Source: Picochlorum sp. 'celeri' (taxonomy: Eukaryota > Chlorophyta > Trebouxiophyceae). From it: a DNA stretch of 64,000 nt. The notes beneath the pieces were generated by a model, which worked only from the letters and a program-made list of their open reading frames with translations, was not told the origin of the DNA and ran no database searches. Position numbers and translations under genes: made by a program. Of this stretch, positions 29,318 through 40,179 are shown piece after piece (the first letter of the stretch is position 1; each line of letters begins with the position of its first letter). The stretch covers positions 289,653 through 353,652 of the forward strand of contig JAACMV010000001.1 of NCBI GenBank assembly GCA_010909725.1, in the 5' to 3' direction.

Positions 29318-31781
29318 ATGCGTCGGTTTCATGGGGCCATGCCCAGTAGCCGTGCGTGCATCTCCCCGACAGGAGGAATGAATGTCTTCTTCCGCGGGTG
29401 TCGAGGTCGGATTGGACGGCGGTATGAAGTAAAGGTGTATTGTAAGCAATCAGGAGGTACGCATCGTTGTTTATTCTCGGTTGGTTGGATCTCTTGCCTT
29501 CTGAGTGACAGATGTGTATATAACCATGATGTGTCTTTTGTTGTAGGGCAACAACGTCGTCCGAGGCAAGGGAATCGGGTGATTGTTCGCAGTGATGGGG
29601 AGGATCATTTGGGATCGTCGTTGAGCAAGGGTTTTCAGCGTCGTTTTCCTGGTCCTCCTGGAGATGAGGGTCCTCCTATTAGAGTGTTGCCGATTGGTGG
29701 TCTTGGGGAGATTGGGATGAATTGTATGTTGGTGGGCATTCGGGATCGATATATACTGATAGATGCTGGACTGATGTTCCCAGAGTAGGTTGATATGAGT
29801 GCTGCATTGTATGTCATTGTTGAACATATTATCATCTATATATATATGGTGCAGTTTTTCTGATTTGGGGATGCAAAAGATTTTGCCTGATACATCGTTT
29901 TTGGCACAATGGAGAGATAAGATTGAGGCGGTGGTCATCACACATGGTCATGAAGATCATATTGGAGCCATGCCATGGGTTGTTCCTGCCTTGGATCCCA
30001 CAACCCCGATTTATGCGGGAGGTTTTGCGATGCAGCTGATCAAGAGGCGGTTGCAAGAGTTTAATCTGTGGGATGCTTCGAGGATGCATACGTTGCAGGT
30101 TAGGAAGCCGTTTCAGTGTGGGCCATTCGAGGCGGAGCCTCTCAGGGTGACGCATTCGATTCCAGATTGCTGTGGATTGGTGCTGCGTTCTGAGGAGGGA
30201 ACTATAGTGCATACTGGGGATTGGAAAATAGATGAGAATCCGGTCGATGGAGATGCATTTGATAGAGAATTCTTTTACGAGTTGGGGAAAGAGAATGTGA
30301 CGTTGTTCATGTCGGATTCTACAAATGTGTTGTCCCCAGGGAGGACCACCAGCGAGGCTGATGTGGAGAAGAATTTGATCAGACGGGTGATGGGCCACCA
30401 CGGAAAAGGGCGAGTCATCACGACACAATTTGCGTCGAATTTGCATCGTCTAGCATCTGTGAAAAAAGCTGCTGACGCAGCTGGAAGGAAGATTTGTTTC
30501 ATTGGGATGAGTCTGAATACATACTTGGAAGCTGCATATCGGGAGGGAAGGGCGCCGATTAATCCGAAAGATTTGGTACCACAATCTGCTATTGATGATA
30601 TGGATCCTAATGAGTTGCTTGTTGTGACCACTGGGAGTCAGGGAGAGCCACGGGCAGCTCTTTCTCTTGCATCACGTGATGCCAGTCATTTGTTAAAGTT
30701 GAAGAATTCTGATTTGCTCTTGTATTCTGCGAAAATCATTCCTGGAAATGATACAAAGGTAGTTCAAATGATGAATAGAATAGCTGAGATGGGTCCTGAA
30801 ATAGCCATGAGTAGAGAAGAAGGTTTGCATACGTCTGGGCATGCGTACAAGGGAGAGTTGGAGGAGATTCTGCGGGCTGTCAAGCCTCAGCATTTCTTGC
30901 CCGTTCACGGGGAGTATTCTTTCTTATGTGCACATGCACAACTTGGACGGGAGAATGGAGTTCAAAACACATCCGTCATCCGAAATGGACAAATGTTGGG
31001 TGTGTATGACAGGAGAAACAAGAATACAGTGTCCATTGGGTCTGCAGCCTTGCTGGGAGAGGCAAAGTTGGTCAATTTCTATAACGATGGGAATAAAGGA
31101 ACAGGAACTGCATCAGAAATGGGATTACAACAACGACAACATATTGCAGCGGAAGGAGTCGTGGTGGCTGCTGTTGATGTCATTCGTGATCCAGCAGTCA
31201 TCTCGGCCATTGCAGCTATTTCAGCTTCAAAGGGGGATGCACCAGCGAATGCCATGGCGCTGCAAGACGCAGCACGGAAAAAACTCAAAGCCAAGATCAG
31301 AATTACGACAAGAGCGATGTGGACGGATGGTGGAAAGCTGTTGGAATTGTTACATGCTTCTGCCGAGGCAGCTATTAGCAAGCTCCCTGGAGATGCTGCA
31401 CTCAGCGCTGTTGAACGCGTTGTAGGCGATTCTATTCGCAGAGCGTCAAAGCAATTCAACAATAGACGCCCGGAAGTCATCATCATCGCACATGAAGCGG
31501 ACCCACGCATGGGAGCCGCAGCAGGAGCCATGGCAAAGAGAAGGTCAAGTAAATCTGTGAGAGATTCTGCGGGAAACAAGTCGAACGAAGGCCCAAGGCC
31601 ACCTCGAAAAGCGCCGAATAAATCTAGACGACCAAACAACAACGCCGTAGGTAGAGGAAAAGGCCCACCCTCGAGGGCAGGCCCGCCTCTTGAACGCCTA
31701 TCGCCAGAGATGATTCAGGAACGCAAAAAGAATAATCCTCGAGACAAGCCATCATCCGACCAAGATGTAGAATATCCATAG
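29318..31781 (+). CDS. RNJ: Ribonuclease J, plastid-type
   Basis: Three exons, 29318-29456, 29547-29784 and 29855-31781, giving 767 residues. Introns are 90 and 70 nt. The second splice restores [18 protein letters not shown] basic N-terminal leader of ~80 residues is likely a plastid transit peptide. The metallo-beta-lactamase core begins at [15 protein letters not shown] and has HGHEDHIG (156-163), followed by HTGDWKID and [16 protein letters not shown] (beta-CASP). [18 protein letters not shown] and [11 protein letters not shown] complete the set. The last ~100 residues are Lys/Arg/Pro-rich. RNase J is a 5'-3' exonuclease and endonuclease that trims plastid transcripts and removes antisense RNA. 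The GT-1 domain of land-plant RNase J is not evident. Confidence 0.93.
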
Positions 31782-31806
31782 GTATTATTACAACAATATG
31801 TAGCTA

Positions 31807-32422
31807 TTATTTCTCAACTTCCTCTGGAAAGTATGGAACCTTTTTCTTCGATTCCACATGATAAATATCCTTCTTTGACACCTCCTTGTACTGTTTCAGT
31901 ATAAGCTCTACAGCCTGATCCAAAAAGTCGCCTTGACAATCAATCTGCTCTTTATTCTCAGCATTCTTTGTTACCGATGCTCCTGAAGCAAACTTTTTCC
32001 CAAACATCTTTGCTGCCTCATTCAACTTGACACCAAACAAATCCAGCCCGCTAATAGTCGTAATACATTTTCTCTTATTCCTCGTATTCCTTTCCAACAC
32101 AATCATCGGCACATTCTTCTTCTTCTTCTTCTTACCAGACTTGCTCTCCTTTTCTGCAGCATCGTCTCCAATCTTCATGGCACCCATCGCCCCTTCCACA
32201 TCTCCCCCTTCTTTGGCAGCTTTCCAATTTTTAAACTCTGCGCAGTCCTTTGGGAGAAACTCGTTGAACTCTGATGGAATTCCTGTACAACCCACGAGCG
32301 TATTATTCTTATTTCAGATAAGAATTCATTCTTATTGTGTAGTTAAAGAAACCAATCGTACCTGTAATGCTATCATACTCGACTGCGAGTGGCTCGATCA
32401 CTGTTGCTTCTCCTTCCGCCAT
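31807..32422 (-). CDS. DENR-like SUI1-domain translation factor lacking the zinc cysteines
   Basis: Two exons, 32362-32422 and 31807-32282, with a 79-nt intron (GTACGA...GTACAG), giving 178 residues. The C-terminal half is a SUI1/eIF1 domain of the DENR type: VPMIVLERNTRNKRKCITTISGLDLFGVKL, KMFGKKFASGASV, QIDCQGDF and a DIYHVESKKK end. The N-terminus aligns with DENR (PLxVxY...PxEFxEFLP). The YCGVCSLPTEYCEY zinc motif is replaced, with Asp17, Thr20 and Asn27 at the three Cys positions. DENR with MCT1 ejects deacylated tRNA from post-termination 40S subunits and aids reinitiation. The stop is 25 bp from the RNase J stop. Confidence 0.85.
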
Positions 32423-32479
32423 TCTTCTACTATTTCTATCGTCTATCTGCTACAATCCACCAACAATTACACGTATATA

Positions 32480-34300
32480 TTAGTTTTTGGAAAATTTAGC
32501 AAAAATATTCTGCCGTTGCCGGAGAGGAGGTGGCACAAATGAGGTTTCGATGGCATGCAGGGCGTCAGCTGCCTGTCGAGAGGTTTCGGCCAAATGTCCA
32601 AGACAAGGTCCATTCCGGTGCTCTTCTTCATCGGCAATGATATTCTCCTCATCAGCATTCCCAACGCTATTCTGACGGCTTCTTTTCCATGCCTTCTTTT
32701 CCCTGTGCGTTTGTATCGACAGAGAAACACTGCGACGGGGAACTGGTGAAGAGTGTTTTCCAAAGACGGTAAATGCTGTGGTATTCTCAGGACTCTCCAG
32801 TACATCTGGCAGATAAATACCTGGCGTTGACACCTGCCTGGGCGCGTCTTCTACTGCTGCTGCTGCTGCTGCTATGTTATTATTATCAGGACTTAATGGT
32901 TTTCGAGGGGAGAGGCTATCGACCCGTTTCGGTTTCCACATGGGAGTGAATAGCATGTTAGCCTCTTCTTCCTCTTCACCAACCTTCTTCTTCTTCTTCA
33001 TGTCTGATGCATCTTCTTCTTCTTCGACATTCTCGCTCGTTCTTCGTGTGCATGATAATGCCTTGTTCAACATTGTCTTTAAAGAACTCAGAGGTGTGAT
33101 ACGCTGTCCGTTTGGTTTTCGTACTATGGGCTTCCCCGAGTGACCATCATCATCTTCATTGAGATGATGCAACAACTCTGACACGGACGCATCATTTCTA
33201 GGTCTCTTCCTTGAGAATATTGACGTCTCTGTCCTATTCGACGATACATCAGACATTCCATACGGCTTCCATGTAAAAGGATTCAACTTTCCCGTTGCAA
33301 TGCCTCGAGCAATGCCAGCAGGAATGCTCCTTCCCAGAAAGTCCTCTTCTCCACTCTCCAAGACGGCTGCACCCTTTACAAATCCGTCGCTCTCCAACCC
33401 ATCCTCGGGCAAATCATTCAAATGCACAACACTTTGTCTACGAGGGCAATACACTCGCTGATATTTAAACGTCCATAATGCTCTCTGAACCTTTTTTTCA
33501 TACTCTGGTGGAACACGAATGCCATCAAACTTGAGACCCCGTATAGCACGCTGAATATGACGCGTGCGTCTGATGTGAGCATGTGCCTTTTTTATTCCAA
33601 TACCTGGCAATGCTTTAACAAAGTCGCACCCAGCCATGACGCACATCTGCTGGAACAACCCAAGGTCCCATCCAACAAAGGACAGATCCCTGCAGTGCGC
33701 CAAATCAGAAAACCGTATTTGATCAGCTTCCCCAGTCCCATCAAACTTCAACACTACATGTGGGCACCCGTACGCTAGCAAATCAGAATCCTCCGTCAAT
33801 ACAGCATCCACAATACCTCGATGGGCTAAATATGCACACTGTGCATCTGCTTCATACGGAGCTACAATGTATTCAATGTTACGGCGTATCAATGCCTCAA
33901 CTAGCCCATGTGCAATCTCCGGCGTGATATCCACAGCCCTCTGATAATACTCCATGGACGCCACTCGACTCCCTTGCCCCCACAACGCCCTCGCCTTGTC
34001 TCTATTCTCCCGCCGATTGGCAGCTCGAGTCTCCTCTTCCTCCTTCTTATTCGGCAGAGGCCCCCCATCCAACACCACAAAAGGCCTCACACCCTCCTGT
34101 ATCAACATATCAATCCTTTTGATGCAAAACTGTACACATTTATCAGTTGGTATACCCTCTACAAGCTCGCGGGCACACGTATACGCCCCTTTATGAAGCA
34201 AACAATAGGCATCAATAGCCACTGTCTTGCCCTTGAGCTGTGACACATGGATCCGTTCTGTGACACTTTTCAACCTCGGTAGCAACCCTTGAATACCCAT
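32480..34300 (-). CDS. EXO1: Exonuclease 1 (FEN1/XPG superfamily)
   Basis: 606 residues, intronless. The nuclease begins MGIQGLLPRLKS with the XPG-N domain. Catalytic acids fall at the same positions as in human EXO1: Asp30, Asp78, Glu150, Asp152, Asp171 and Asp173. The helix-hairpin-helix MAGCDFVKALPGIGIKKAH follows. The C-terminal ~280 residues are Ser-, Lys- and Glu-rich, with an Ala run and probable peptide motifs for mismatch-repair partners. It is a 5'-3' DNA exonuclease and flap nuclease for end resection and mismatch repair. It is shorter than the human protein (~850), the loss being in the disordered tail. Confidence 0.93.
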   Translation of the reverse strand: MGIQGLLPRLKSVTERIHVSQLKGKTVAIDAYCLLHKGAYTCARELVEGIPTDKCVQFCIKRIDMLIQEGVRPFVVLDGGPLPNKKEEEETRAANRRENRDKARALWGQGSRVASMEYYQRAVDITPEIAHGLVEALIRRNIEYIVAPYEADAQCAYLAHRGIVDAVLTEDSDLLAYGCPHVVLKFDGTGEADQIRFSDLAHCRDLSFVGWDLGLFQQMCVMAGCDFVKALPGIGIKKAHAHIRRTRHIQRAIRGLKFDGIRVPPEYEKKVQRALWTFKYQRVYCPRRQSVVHLNDLPEDGLESDGFVKGAAVLESGEEDFLGRSIPAGIARGIATGKLNPFTWKPYGMSDVSSNRTETSIFSRKRPRNDASVSELLHHLNEDDDGHSGKPIVRKPNGQRITPLSSLKTMLNKALSCTRRTSENVEEEEDASDMKKKKKVGEEEEEANMLFTPMWKPKRVDSLSPRKPLSPDNNNIAAAAAAVEDAPRQVSTPGIYLPDVLESPENTTAFTVFGKHSSPVPRRSVSLSIQTHREKKAWKRSRQNSVGNADEENIIADEEEHRNGPCLGHLAETSRQAADALHAIETSFVPPPLRQRQNIFAKFSKN

Positions 34301-34571
34301 TGGTACAAATATCTATCAAATTCTGTGACGCAACGCGTATCCGGGAAGAATGACAATGTCGTTGGTGTTGAGACAGTTGCAGCACGAGCTCATCCACTTC
34401 CAACCTCTCCTATCCCTATCTGCTCTATTATATGGTATGGATATACATGGTTTACACTATGTGTGGTTGACGATTGATACGAGAGGTGGATATCAGAGAA
34501 ACAGAAAGCGATGTGCCTCGCCGTAATTACGAATTAGAAATTTTCAAAATTTTAATGTATGAATTCCGGCC

Positions 34572-35025
34572 ATGGATCAAGATAATGACGATCATCAGTC
34601 TGCAGATTTCATAGAAATCACAAAAAAAAATATGGCTTCATTGCTTGGAAGGATTATATCGCCGCAGTCTCATTGGACGCAGGCTGACTTGTACGATGCT
34701 GTTTTTACGCTTCGAATCGTGCTTGCTGGCGGATTAGGACTGATGTTTGGGTTAGGAAGTATAGAAGGATTGTATGCATTTTTAACGTACGTGTATCCAT
34801 CAGCCAGATCGTTTGTATTTGATGAGTGAACATCAGATAGTCATGCTGTGCAGGTTTTTGGGTCTGAATTTCATGGTTCCGAATTCTTGGTTTACGTATC
34901 AAGGGGTGGACCCTGCAAAGTATGAGGATGAGAAGCAGCCTTTGACCATGGAAGGGTTTGGTCAGGCCTTGTCCTTCTTTTTGTTGATGTGGGTGACATC
35001 ATACTCGTGTATTCGAGAGGCATAA
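34572..35025 (+). CDS. Rab5IF/OPTI (RCAF1)-like small membrane protein
   Basis: Two exons, 34572-34786 and 34854-35025, with a 67-nt intron (GTACGT...GTGCAG), giving 128 residues. The pattern SHWTQADLYDAVFTLRIVLAGGLGLMFGLG, then GLYAFLTFLGLNF, then EGFGQALSFFLLMWVTSY matches the Rab5-interacting family, which includes OPTI/RAB5IF. Three membrane helices are visible, at about 45-62, 66-85 and 108-124. Family members act in the ER multipass translocon or in mitochondrial complex assembly. The exact subfamily is not settled by eye. It converges on aspartokinase with stops 24 bp apart. Confidence 0.72.
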
Positions 35026-35049
35026 GACGTCCATGTAACATTATTATTC

Positions 35050-36768
35050 TTAGGATGACCCGAAAAATTCCTTATGTAATGCATGGAGTGCATGCGTTGC
35101 CTGTGAATCGTTTAGAATGAGGGCAATGTTGGTCTTGCTGGCACCCTGGCTCATCATTTGAACATTGATGCCTTGTCGTCCCAGAACACGGAAGACTCGT
35201 TCCAAGATTTCTGATGTCCTCTTCACGTTGCAAATGAGGGAGAGGATTGAGTACCCTCTTCTATACGATGTCTTGGCGACGCCCTGGAATGCCTGCATCA
35301 GTGCCTCGAGCTCCTCGTCAATCAAATCTCGCTCCCACAGCGTTTTTGCTGGATCAAGCGTCAGAGAAACTGACACCTCTGATGTCGCCACGACATCCAC
35401 ACTGAGTCCCTCGTTGTTAAATATTTCAAATACCCTGGCAAGAAATCCAATTTGTCCAAGCATCCGAGTCGAGACGATATCCACCAGCGTCACGTGTTGT
35501 TTGAGAACAATAGATGTGACGAGGGCATCATCCATGTCTCTCTCTTTGCTAATTAATGTACCTGGCGCCAATGGATTGTAACTATTTTTAACTCTGACTC
35601 CCATGTTGGTATCTTGGCAGTATTCTGCTGCCGGCTGCATGGATAGAGGGTGGAGCACGGTGGCCCCAAAAAAGGCCAGCTCTGTGGCTTCTTCAAACGT
35701 TAAAAAATCAACTGGACGGGCACCGTCCACAATTCTTGGATCAGATGTCAACACGCCATCAACATCCTTCCACACTTGGACTTCTTCTAAATTCAGGGCT
35801 GCTCCCAAGAGAGTGCAGGTGAGATCGCTGCCTCCTCGGCCGAGGGTGGTGATGGCTCCAGTGGATGCACCCCGCCCCAGGAATCCAGTAACCACTGCCA
35901 CCTCGCATTTCTTGCCAGACATGTGATCCGAAAACGATGCACGCAATGCTTCAAGCGTCGCTGGATAGTCCACATCGGCATTCGTAAAGTTATCATTGGT
36001 GATGACACCAACCTCCGGAGCATCATACTGTGACGCAGGAATGCCATGTGCCCGCAAATAGGATGCAAACAATCGAGTAGATAATCGCTCTCCAAACGAC
36101 ACGAGTGAATCTTTCGCCCGAGGAGTTAAATCCTGCATAATAGATATTCCTACAAGAAGCTGGGTAAGTTGCAGTAAGAGACTTTCCATGTCATCTTTTG
36201 TGTCATTATCAACACCAAGCACAGTTGCCGTCTCTCGATGCAGTTCCTTGATAGCCCGTAAAGGCTGCAAAGATCCGACGCTCTTTGGACTCGTATGCAA
36301 CGCTTCTGATCCAGATTGAAGAAGTAAATTCGTCGTCTTTCCCATGGCAGACAGCACCACCATTGGCATGGTGTCTTTAAATCCACAAATGATCTGGGCC
36401 ACCTCTCTCATTCGTTCCGCTGTGGCAACAGAGGATCCCCCAAATTTCACCACGAGATTAATCCTTGGCTCCTTCATATCTCTCCATGGAACTTCCATGG
36501 ACTCGTGCTCTGTTGTCGTAGCTCGCGTGATGAAGAGAGAAGATGCCTTCTGCTGCCGACATGCACTGACCAACGACGACAGTGCATGTCCAGCAGTGTT
36601 GCCACCGGATCTCATCAACTGCGGACTGCCTCTGTTACACTGTGCATGGCACAGATGAACATGATGTGATGTCGATGTCGTATATGCCGTTGGATATTGC
36701 CGATGTCGAGCCCGCGTGACAGAAGCAGGTAGTAATCTGCTACTGTCGATTCTACCAGTGGACTGCAT
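35050..36768 (-). CDS. Aspartokinase, monofunctional, plastid-targeted
   Basis: 572 residues, intronless. The first ~85 residues are a transit-like leader rich in Ser, Thr, Arg and His. The kinase starts at LVVKFGGSSVATAERMREVAQI (about 105-125). Further signatures are SFGERLSTRLFASYLR, VVTGFLGRGASTGAITTLGRGGSD (about 293-316) and VWKDVDGVLTSDPRIV. Two ACT domains close the protein, marked by DIVSTRMLGQIGFLARVFEIFNNEGLSVDVVATSEVSVSLT and MSQGASKTNIALILND. It phosphorylates aspartate, the first step to Lys, Thr, Met and Ile, and is probably feedback-regulated through the ACT domains. There is no fused homoserine dehydrogenase. Confidence 0.95.
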   Translation of the reverse strand: MQSTGRIDSSRLLPASVTRARHRQYPTAYTTSTSHHVHLCHAQCNRGSPQLMRSGGNTAGHALSSLVSACRQQKASSLFITRATTTEHESMEVPWRDMKEPRINLVVKFGGSSVATAERMREVAQIICGFKDTMPMVVLSAMGKTTNLLLQSGSEALHTSPKSVGSLQPLRAIKELHRETATVLGVDNDTKDDMESLLLQLTQLLVGISIMQDLTPRAKDSLVSFGERLSTRLFASYLRAHGIPASQYDAPEVGVITNDNFTNADVDYPATLEALRASFSDHMSGKKCEVAVVTGFLGRGASTGAITTLGRGGSDLTCTLLGAALNLEEVQVWKDVDGVLTSDPRIVDGARPVDFLTFEEATELAFFGATVLHPLSMQPAAEYCQDTNMGVRVKNSYNPLAPGTLISKERDMDDALVTSIVLKQHVTLVDIVSTRMLGQIGFLARVFEIFNNEGLSVDVVATSEVSVSLTLDPAKTLWERDLIDEELEALMQAFQGVAKTSYRRGYSILSLICNVKRTSEILERVFRVLGRQGINVQMMSQGASKTNIALILNDSQATHALHALHKEFFGSS

Positions 36769-37029
36769 GGGTATCTGGTCCCTGGGTCTCCTCTATGGGT
36801 ACAAATGTTGGAATCCTATCAAATTAATGGTATACGAATGGAATCAGTTGGCATGGGCACCCATGACATACCTTTGAGGAATGCGCCCTCAAAGTTGATG
36901 TATGTTCATATATCCGATCAAAGATACACTTTGACCGGTTGATTGACTGTAAAGGAAAGTCAACCTTTGAATTCGGATTCAAATTGTGTCCAATTCCAAA
37001 ATGCCATCTACTGATTTATTAAACAAGCG
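36769..37029. other. Divergent promoter region between aspartokinase and GT61-like gene
   Basis: About 260 bp, with a GAATTCGGATTC direct-like motif near 36969. Otherwise no recognisable element. Confidence 0.3.
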
Positions 37030-38673
37030 ATGAAACTGGAGAAGAAACCCAAAAGGCATCGGCAACAGAAGAAGGAAGCAAAGAAGCCTTTGCGCTATAT
37101 TTCCTCCTTGTCGATTGCTGTGGCCGTGCTCGTTGCTCTTGGTTCTTTAGTTCTGGGTCAATATACGGGCGGAATAAGTAAATTTGGTAGTTCAACTATT
37201 AAAAATACATTCGCATCGCTGCGGTATCAATGGCAGAGGTGGCAGGAGAAGTTGGTTGGATATTCACTGTCTTTGGAAGGGGAGGATGGATACTTTCCAG
37301 AGTCCTGCATGTGGAGGATATCCCCAGATGATGATAGTCCTCATGATACTGGTAGTTCGAAGAAGAAGTTTGTTGAGGGAAGCTCGCCGTTATGGAGGGT
37401 GAGGACGTACGAGTTTTGGGATGAGGATGGTGGGAGGTGGACCAAGGACAGGCCAGTGGCGTGCACCATAGAGCATGCTTTGCTCTCGAGTCGTGGTCCT
37501 GAATCGGTGTGGACAAACAATTTGACGACTAATATACTTGATTATGGGGAATATAGGGTCATGAAGAATGTCTGGTTTACGAGGGGGGATTTTTATAGGC
37601 TGGTGGAGCAACCAATAACAAAGTCACCGTTCAAGATCAGTTCCAATATTGACATGTATGCGCTCGTGGTGAATAATACGGAACGTTTCAAGGAAAACGT
37701 GAATGTGACGTATATTAAAGGGGATGTGGCGCTGGTGGATTTCTCTTATTTTACCCATCCCACAGCCATTGGGCATTGGTTGGAGTATCTTCTCCCAATG
37801 ATGAGTGCTCGCAGGATAGAAGGCCGTCTTCAGAGTCCACGTGCGGTCATCATAATGCATATGAAACGATCGTTTATTTTCGAATGGGTACGGGCTGCGT
37901 TGGGAGCTGCGTTTGGGCTGAAAAAGGGAACACATCTTCCGCCCATCATCTTTCAAGAGGAAGTAGGATCATATTGGAATCAGATAGGAATGAATTTTGA
38001 AGAAGTCTCTGGAGACGAATGGCTATGCTTTGAAAACATCATTGCCATGAAGGATGTGATCCAGAACGGTACAACGACTGCGTTTGGTACGGAGGCTCAA
38101 CGTGATGCACGCCTGTTTAGGGAACGGATGTATTCCATGTATGGGAAAACCCTCAAACCTCTCCCCCCTGTAGATACTGATAGAAACATCACACTTTTGC
38201 ATAAAAGCTCTAATAGACGGATCACGAATAGAGAAGCCTTGAAAAAGATGCTGTCTTCGTATGGCATTGTCTCAGAGGTGGAACTGACATCAAATGTCAC
38301 CTTGTCTGCTCAACTCGACATCATGGCACGCACACATATTTTAGTCTCTTCTCATACATCAGGTTTAGCGAATGCGATGTTTTTACGGCCGGGAGCCCTC
38401 GTCATTGAACTTGTTCAGAGGAATTGGCTCATCAGTTTAGAGAACACCTTTTTGAGACAGACCCAAACACTTGGTGATGTACGGCATGTTCGATGGAAGG
38501 CCACACGGCTGCATGAAGGTGTGTATATAGATCCAGATGATGAGAGACTATTTGGCGGAGAGTTATGGGACGGAGAAAATTGTAATGTTGAAGAATGTGT
38601 AGAAGCACACACACTTGTTGATATTGTTGTCAACCTCACCGAGGTGCAATCATTGCTCAATGCTAATCTGTAA
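37030..38673 (+). CDS. Type II membrane glycosyltransferase, GT61/DUF563-like
   Basis: 547 residues, intronless. A short basic cytosolic tail is followed by one membrane helix at about 24-44 (SLSIAVAVLVALGSLVLG), typical of a Golgi glycosyltransferase. The lumenal part has the GT61 landmarks: FSYFTHPTAIGHWLEYLLPMMSA, a long middle, the NITLLHKSSNRRITNREAL motif, and SSHTSGLANAMFLRPGALVIELVQ near the C-terminus. Relatives add xylose, arabinose or GlcNAc to polysaccharides or proteins. The acceptor here cannot be told. Several NxS/T sites are present. Confidence 0.82.
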   Translation: MKLEKKPKRHRQQKKEAKKPLRYISSLSIAVAVLVALGSLVLGQYTGGISKFGSSTIKNTFASLRYQWQRWQEKLVGYSLSLEGEDGYFPESCMWRISPDDDSPHDTGSSKKKFVEGSSPLWRVRTYEFWDEDGGRWTKDRPVACTIEHALLSSRGPESVWTNNLTTNILDYGEYRVMKNVWFTRGDFYRLVEQPITKSPFKISSNIDMYALVVNNTERFKENVNVTYIKGDVALVDFSYFTHPTAIGHWLEYLLPMMSARRIEGRLQSPRAVIIMHMKRSFIFEWVRAALGAAFGLKKGTHLPPIIFQEEVGSYWNQIGMNFEEVSGDEWLCFENIIAMKDVIQNGTTTAFGTEAQRDARLFRERMYSMYGKTLKPLPPVDTDRNITLLHKSSNRRITNREALKKMLSSYGIVSEVELTSNVTLSAQLDIMARTHILVSSHTSGLANAMFLRPGALVIELVQRNWLISLENTFLRQTQTLGDVRHVRWKATRLHEGVYIDPDDERLFGGELWDGENCNVEECVEAHTLVDIVVNLTEVQSLLNANL

Positions 38674-38693
38674 CAAAAATAAATATACTAAGA

Positions 38694-39993
38694 TTATCTG
38701 ATTTCCCCCTCCTCGAGACTCTCGGTATCGTCGTCACCTGCATTCCCAGGCCCTTGAGAAGAGGAGGGAGGATGTTCATACTGTGATGCTTGTGTAAAGC
38801 ACGATTGCGTCGCATCAAGTTCACTCATCTGACCCAAACGAATCTTTTTAGAAGGAGATCCTTCTCGAGATTGATACATGGGAGAATACTGCTGCTTCTG
38901 AGATGCAGATGGTATTCCTTGTGCCGAGCCTTCCCTGTTCATCTTGGCAGTTTTAGACATTGCCTTCTTTGCTTGTTTATTGGCGGAACTGATTTTACTA
39001 CAAATATCACTACATGCGTCGACCGACAGCCCATACTCTTCGTACCATTCCTTCCCATCCTTTCCTGGCTTGGGAACCTGTATGTCCTTTCCATGCTTTA
39101 AGAAATAATGACAAATCCCCAACGCTATTGTCCTCGCGTCATACTGCAACACGAGCAAGCTCTCCCATTTCATGATATTACTACACATTTTTTTACACTG
39201 CGCCTGAGACACATCCATACTCAGAGGCGCCAATGCCTGCACATTGCTCTTCTGAGCATCCCTGACAAACTGTGCAAGAGCATAGGTGAGGATATCCACA
39301 TTCAGATCAAATTCCAACGTGATCAGAAGAATCTCTTCAGCATCAACCACCGTATTTCTTAACTCATACATCCTATCTGGGTGTGCTAGCAATTCCTTTA
39401 GCTCTGGATTGTCCCGTCCATACCACTGTTTGAGCATCTGGGTCATGAGTCTATTCAAACTGCGCGGTTCGTCATTCGCCTTCCCCGCAAGGAATAACGA
39501 CGCCACAGCCATCACCTATACACAACACTCAACACACATCAGCAATATCATGTGTTCCTAAGAACACAGTCCAACCACAGACGTACAAATGGGTGGTTTT
39601 TTACCATGCTCTTTCTTGAGTAGAACCTGACAAAAAACGTCATGGCCATCCCTGCTGTTCCAATACTCCTGCACACATACATACATATATATTAATACAC
39701 GGTATCAACAACACTAATGCATTCACTCCATCCCACTCGATACACAAATCCTTCCTTCCTTTAAGAGAAAAACAAGACAGAGAAGAAAACCCAGAGGAGA
39801 TTAGAATAAGGACGCACATTCTCAGCACCGGGTTCACCATCGTACTTGCCAATTCGTAAATGACTCGACCAGCCTTTTTCCGAACTCCAGCCTCGTGCAC
39901 AGCAGTCCAACCGTCCCTGACAGTCGGACTATTCAGAATGTCTTCCGCAGCCATAAGCTTCCACGTATGAAGCCTGTCCATCGTCCCAACCAC
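38694..39993 (-). CDS. Cyclin K/T/L-like transcription cyclin
   Basis: Three exons, 39818-39993, 39587-39668 and 38694-39515, giving 359 residues. Introns are 149 nt (GTGCGT donor) and 71 nt (GTACGT donor). I chose the second donor because it gives RFYSRKSMVKNHPFVMAVASLFLAGKANDEPRSL, matching the cyclin box around the MAxACLFLAGKxEE motif. The N-terminus has WKLMAAEDILNSPTVRDG. Two cyclin folds span about 15-240, with DAEEILLITLEFDLNV in the second. The tail is Ser/Lys-rich and ends ESLEEGEIR. Such cyclins pair with CDK9, 12 or 11 kinases in RNA polymerase II elongation and splicing. The start could be 39981. Confidence 0.85.
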
Positions 39994-40179
39994 ACACTAT
40001 CTAAATAACTACCTTGTTAATGTATTCGAATCACTCCAACATGCTGGTGATGGCAAAAGTCGGCTGATGTACCCCAGTCAATCAAAAATGCATTTACAAA
40101 CGTGCCTCCATCTTCACATGCACTCGAGTATACTATATTCAAGAATGAATGAATTATTACATCAAATTGGAAAAATATA

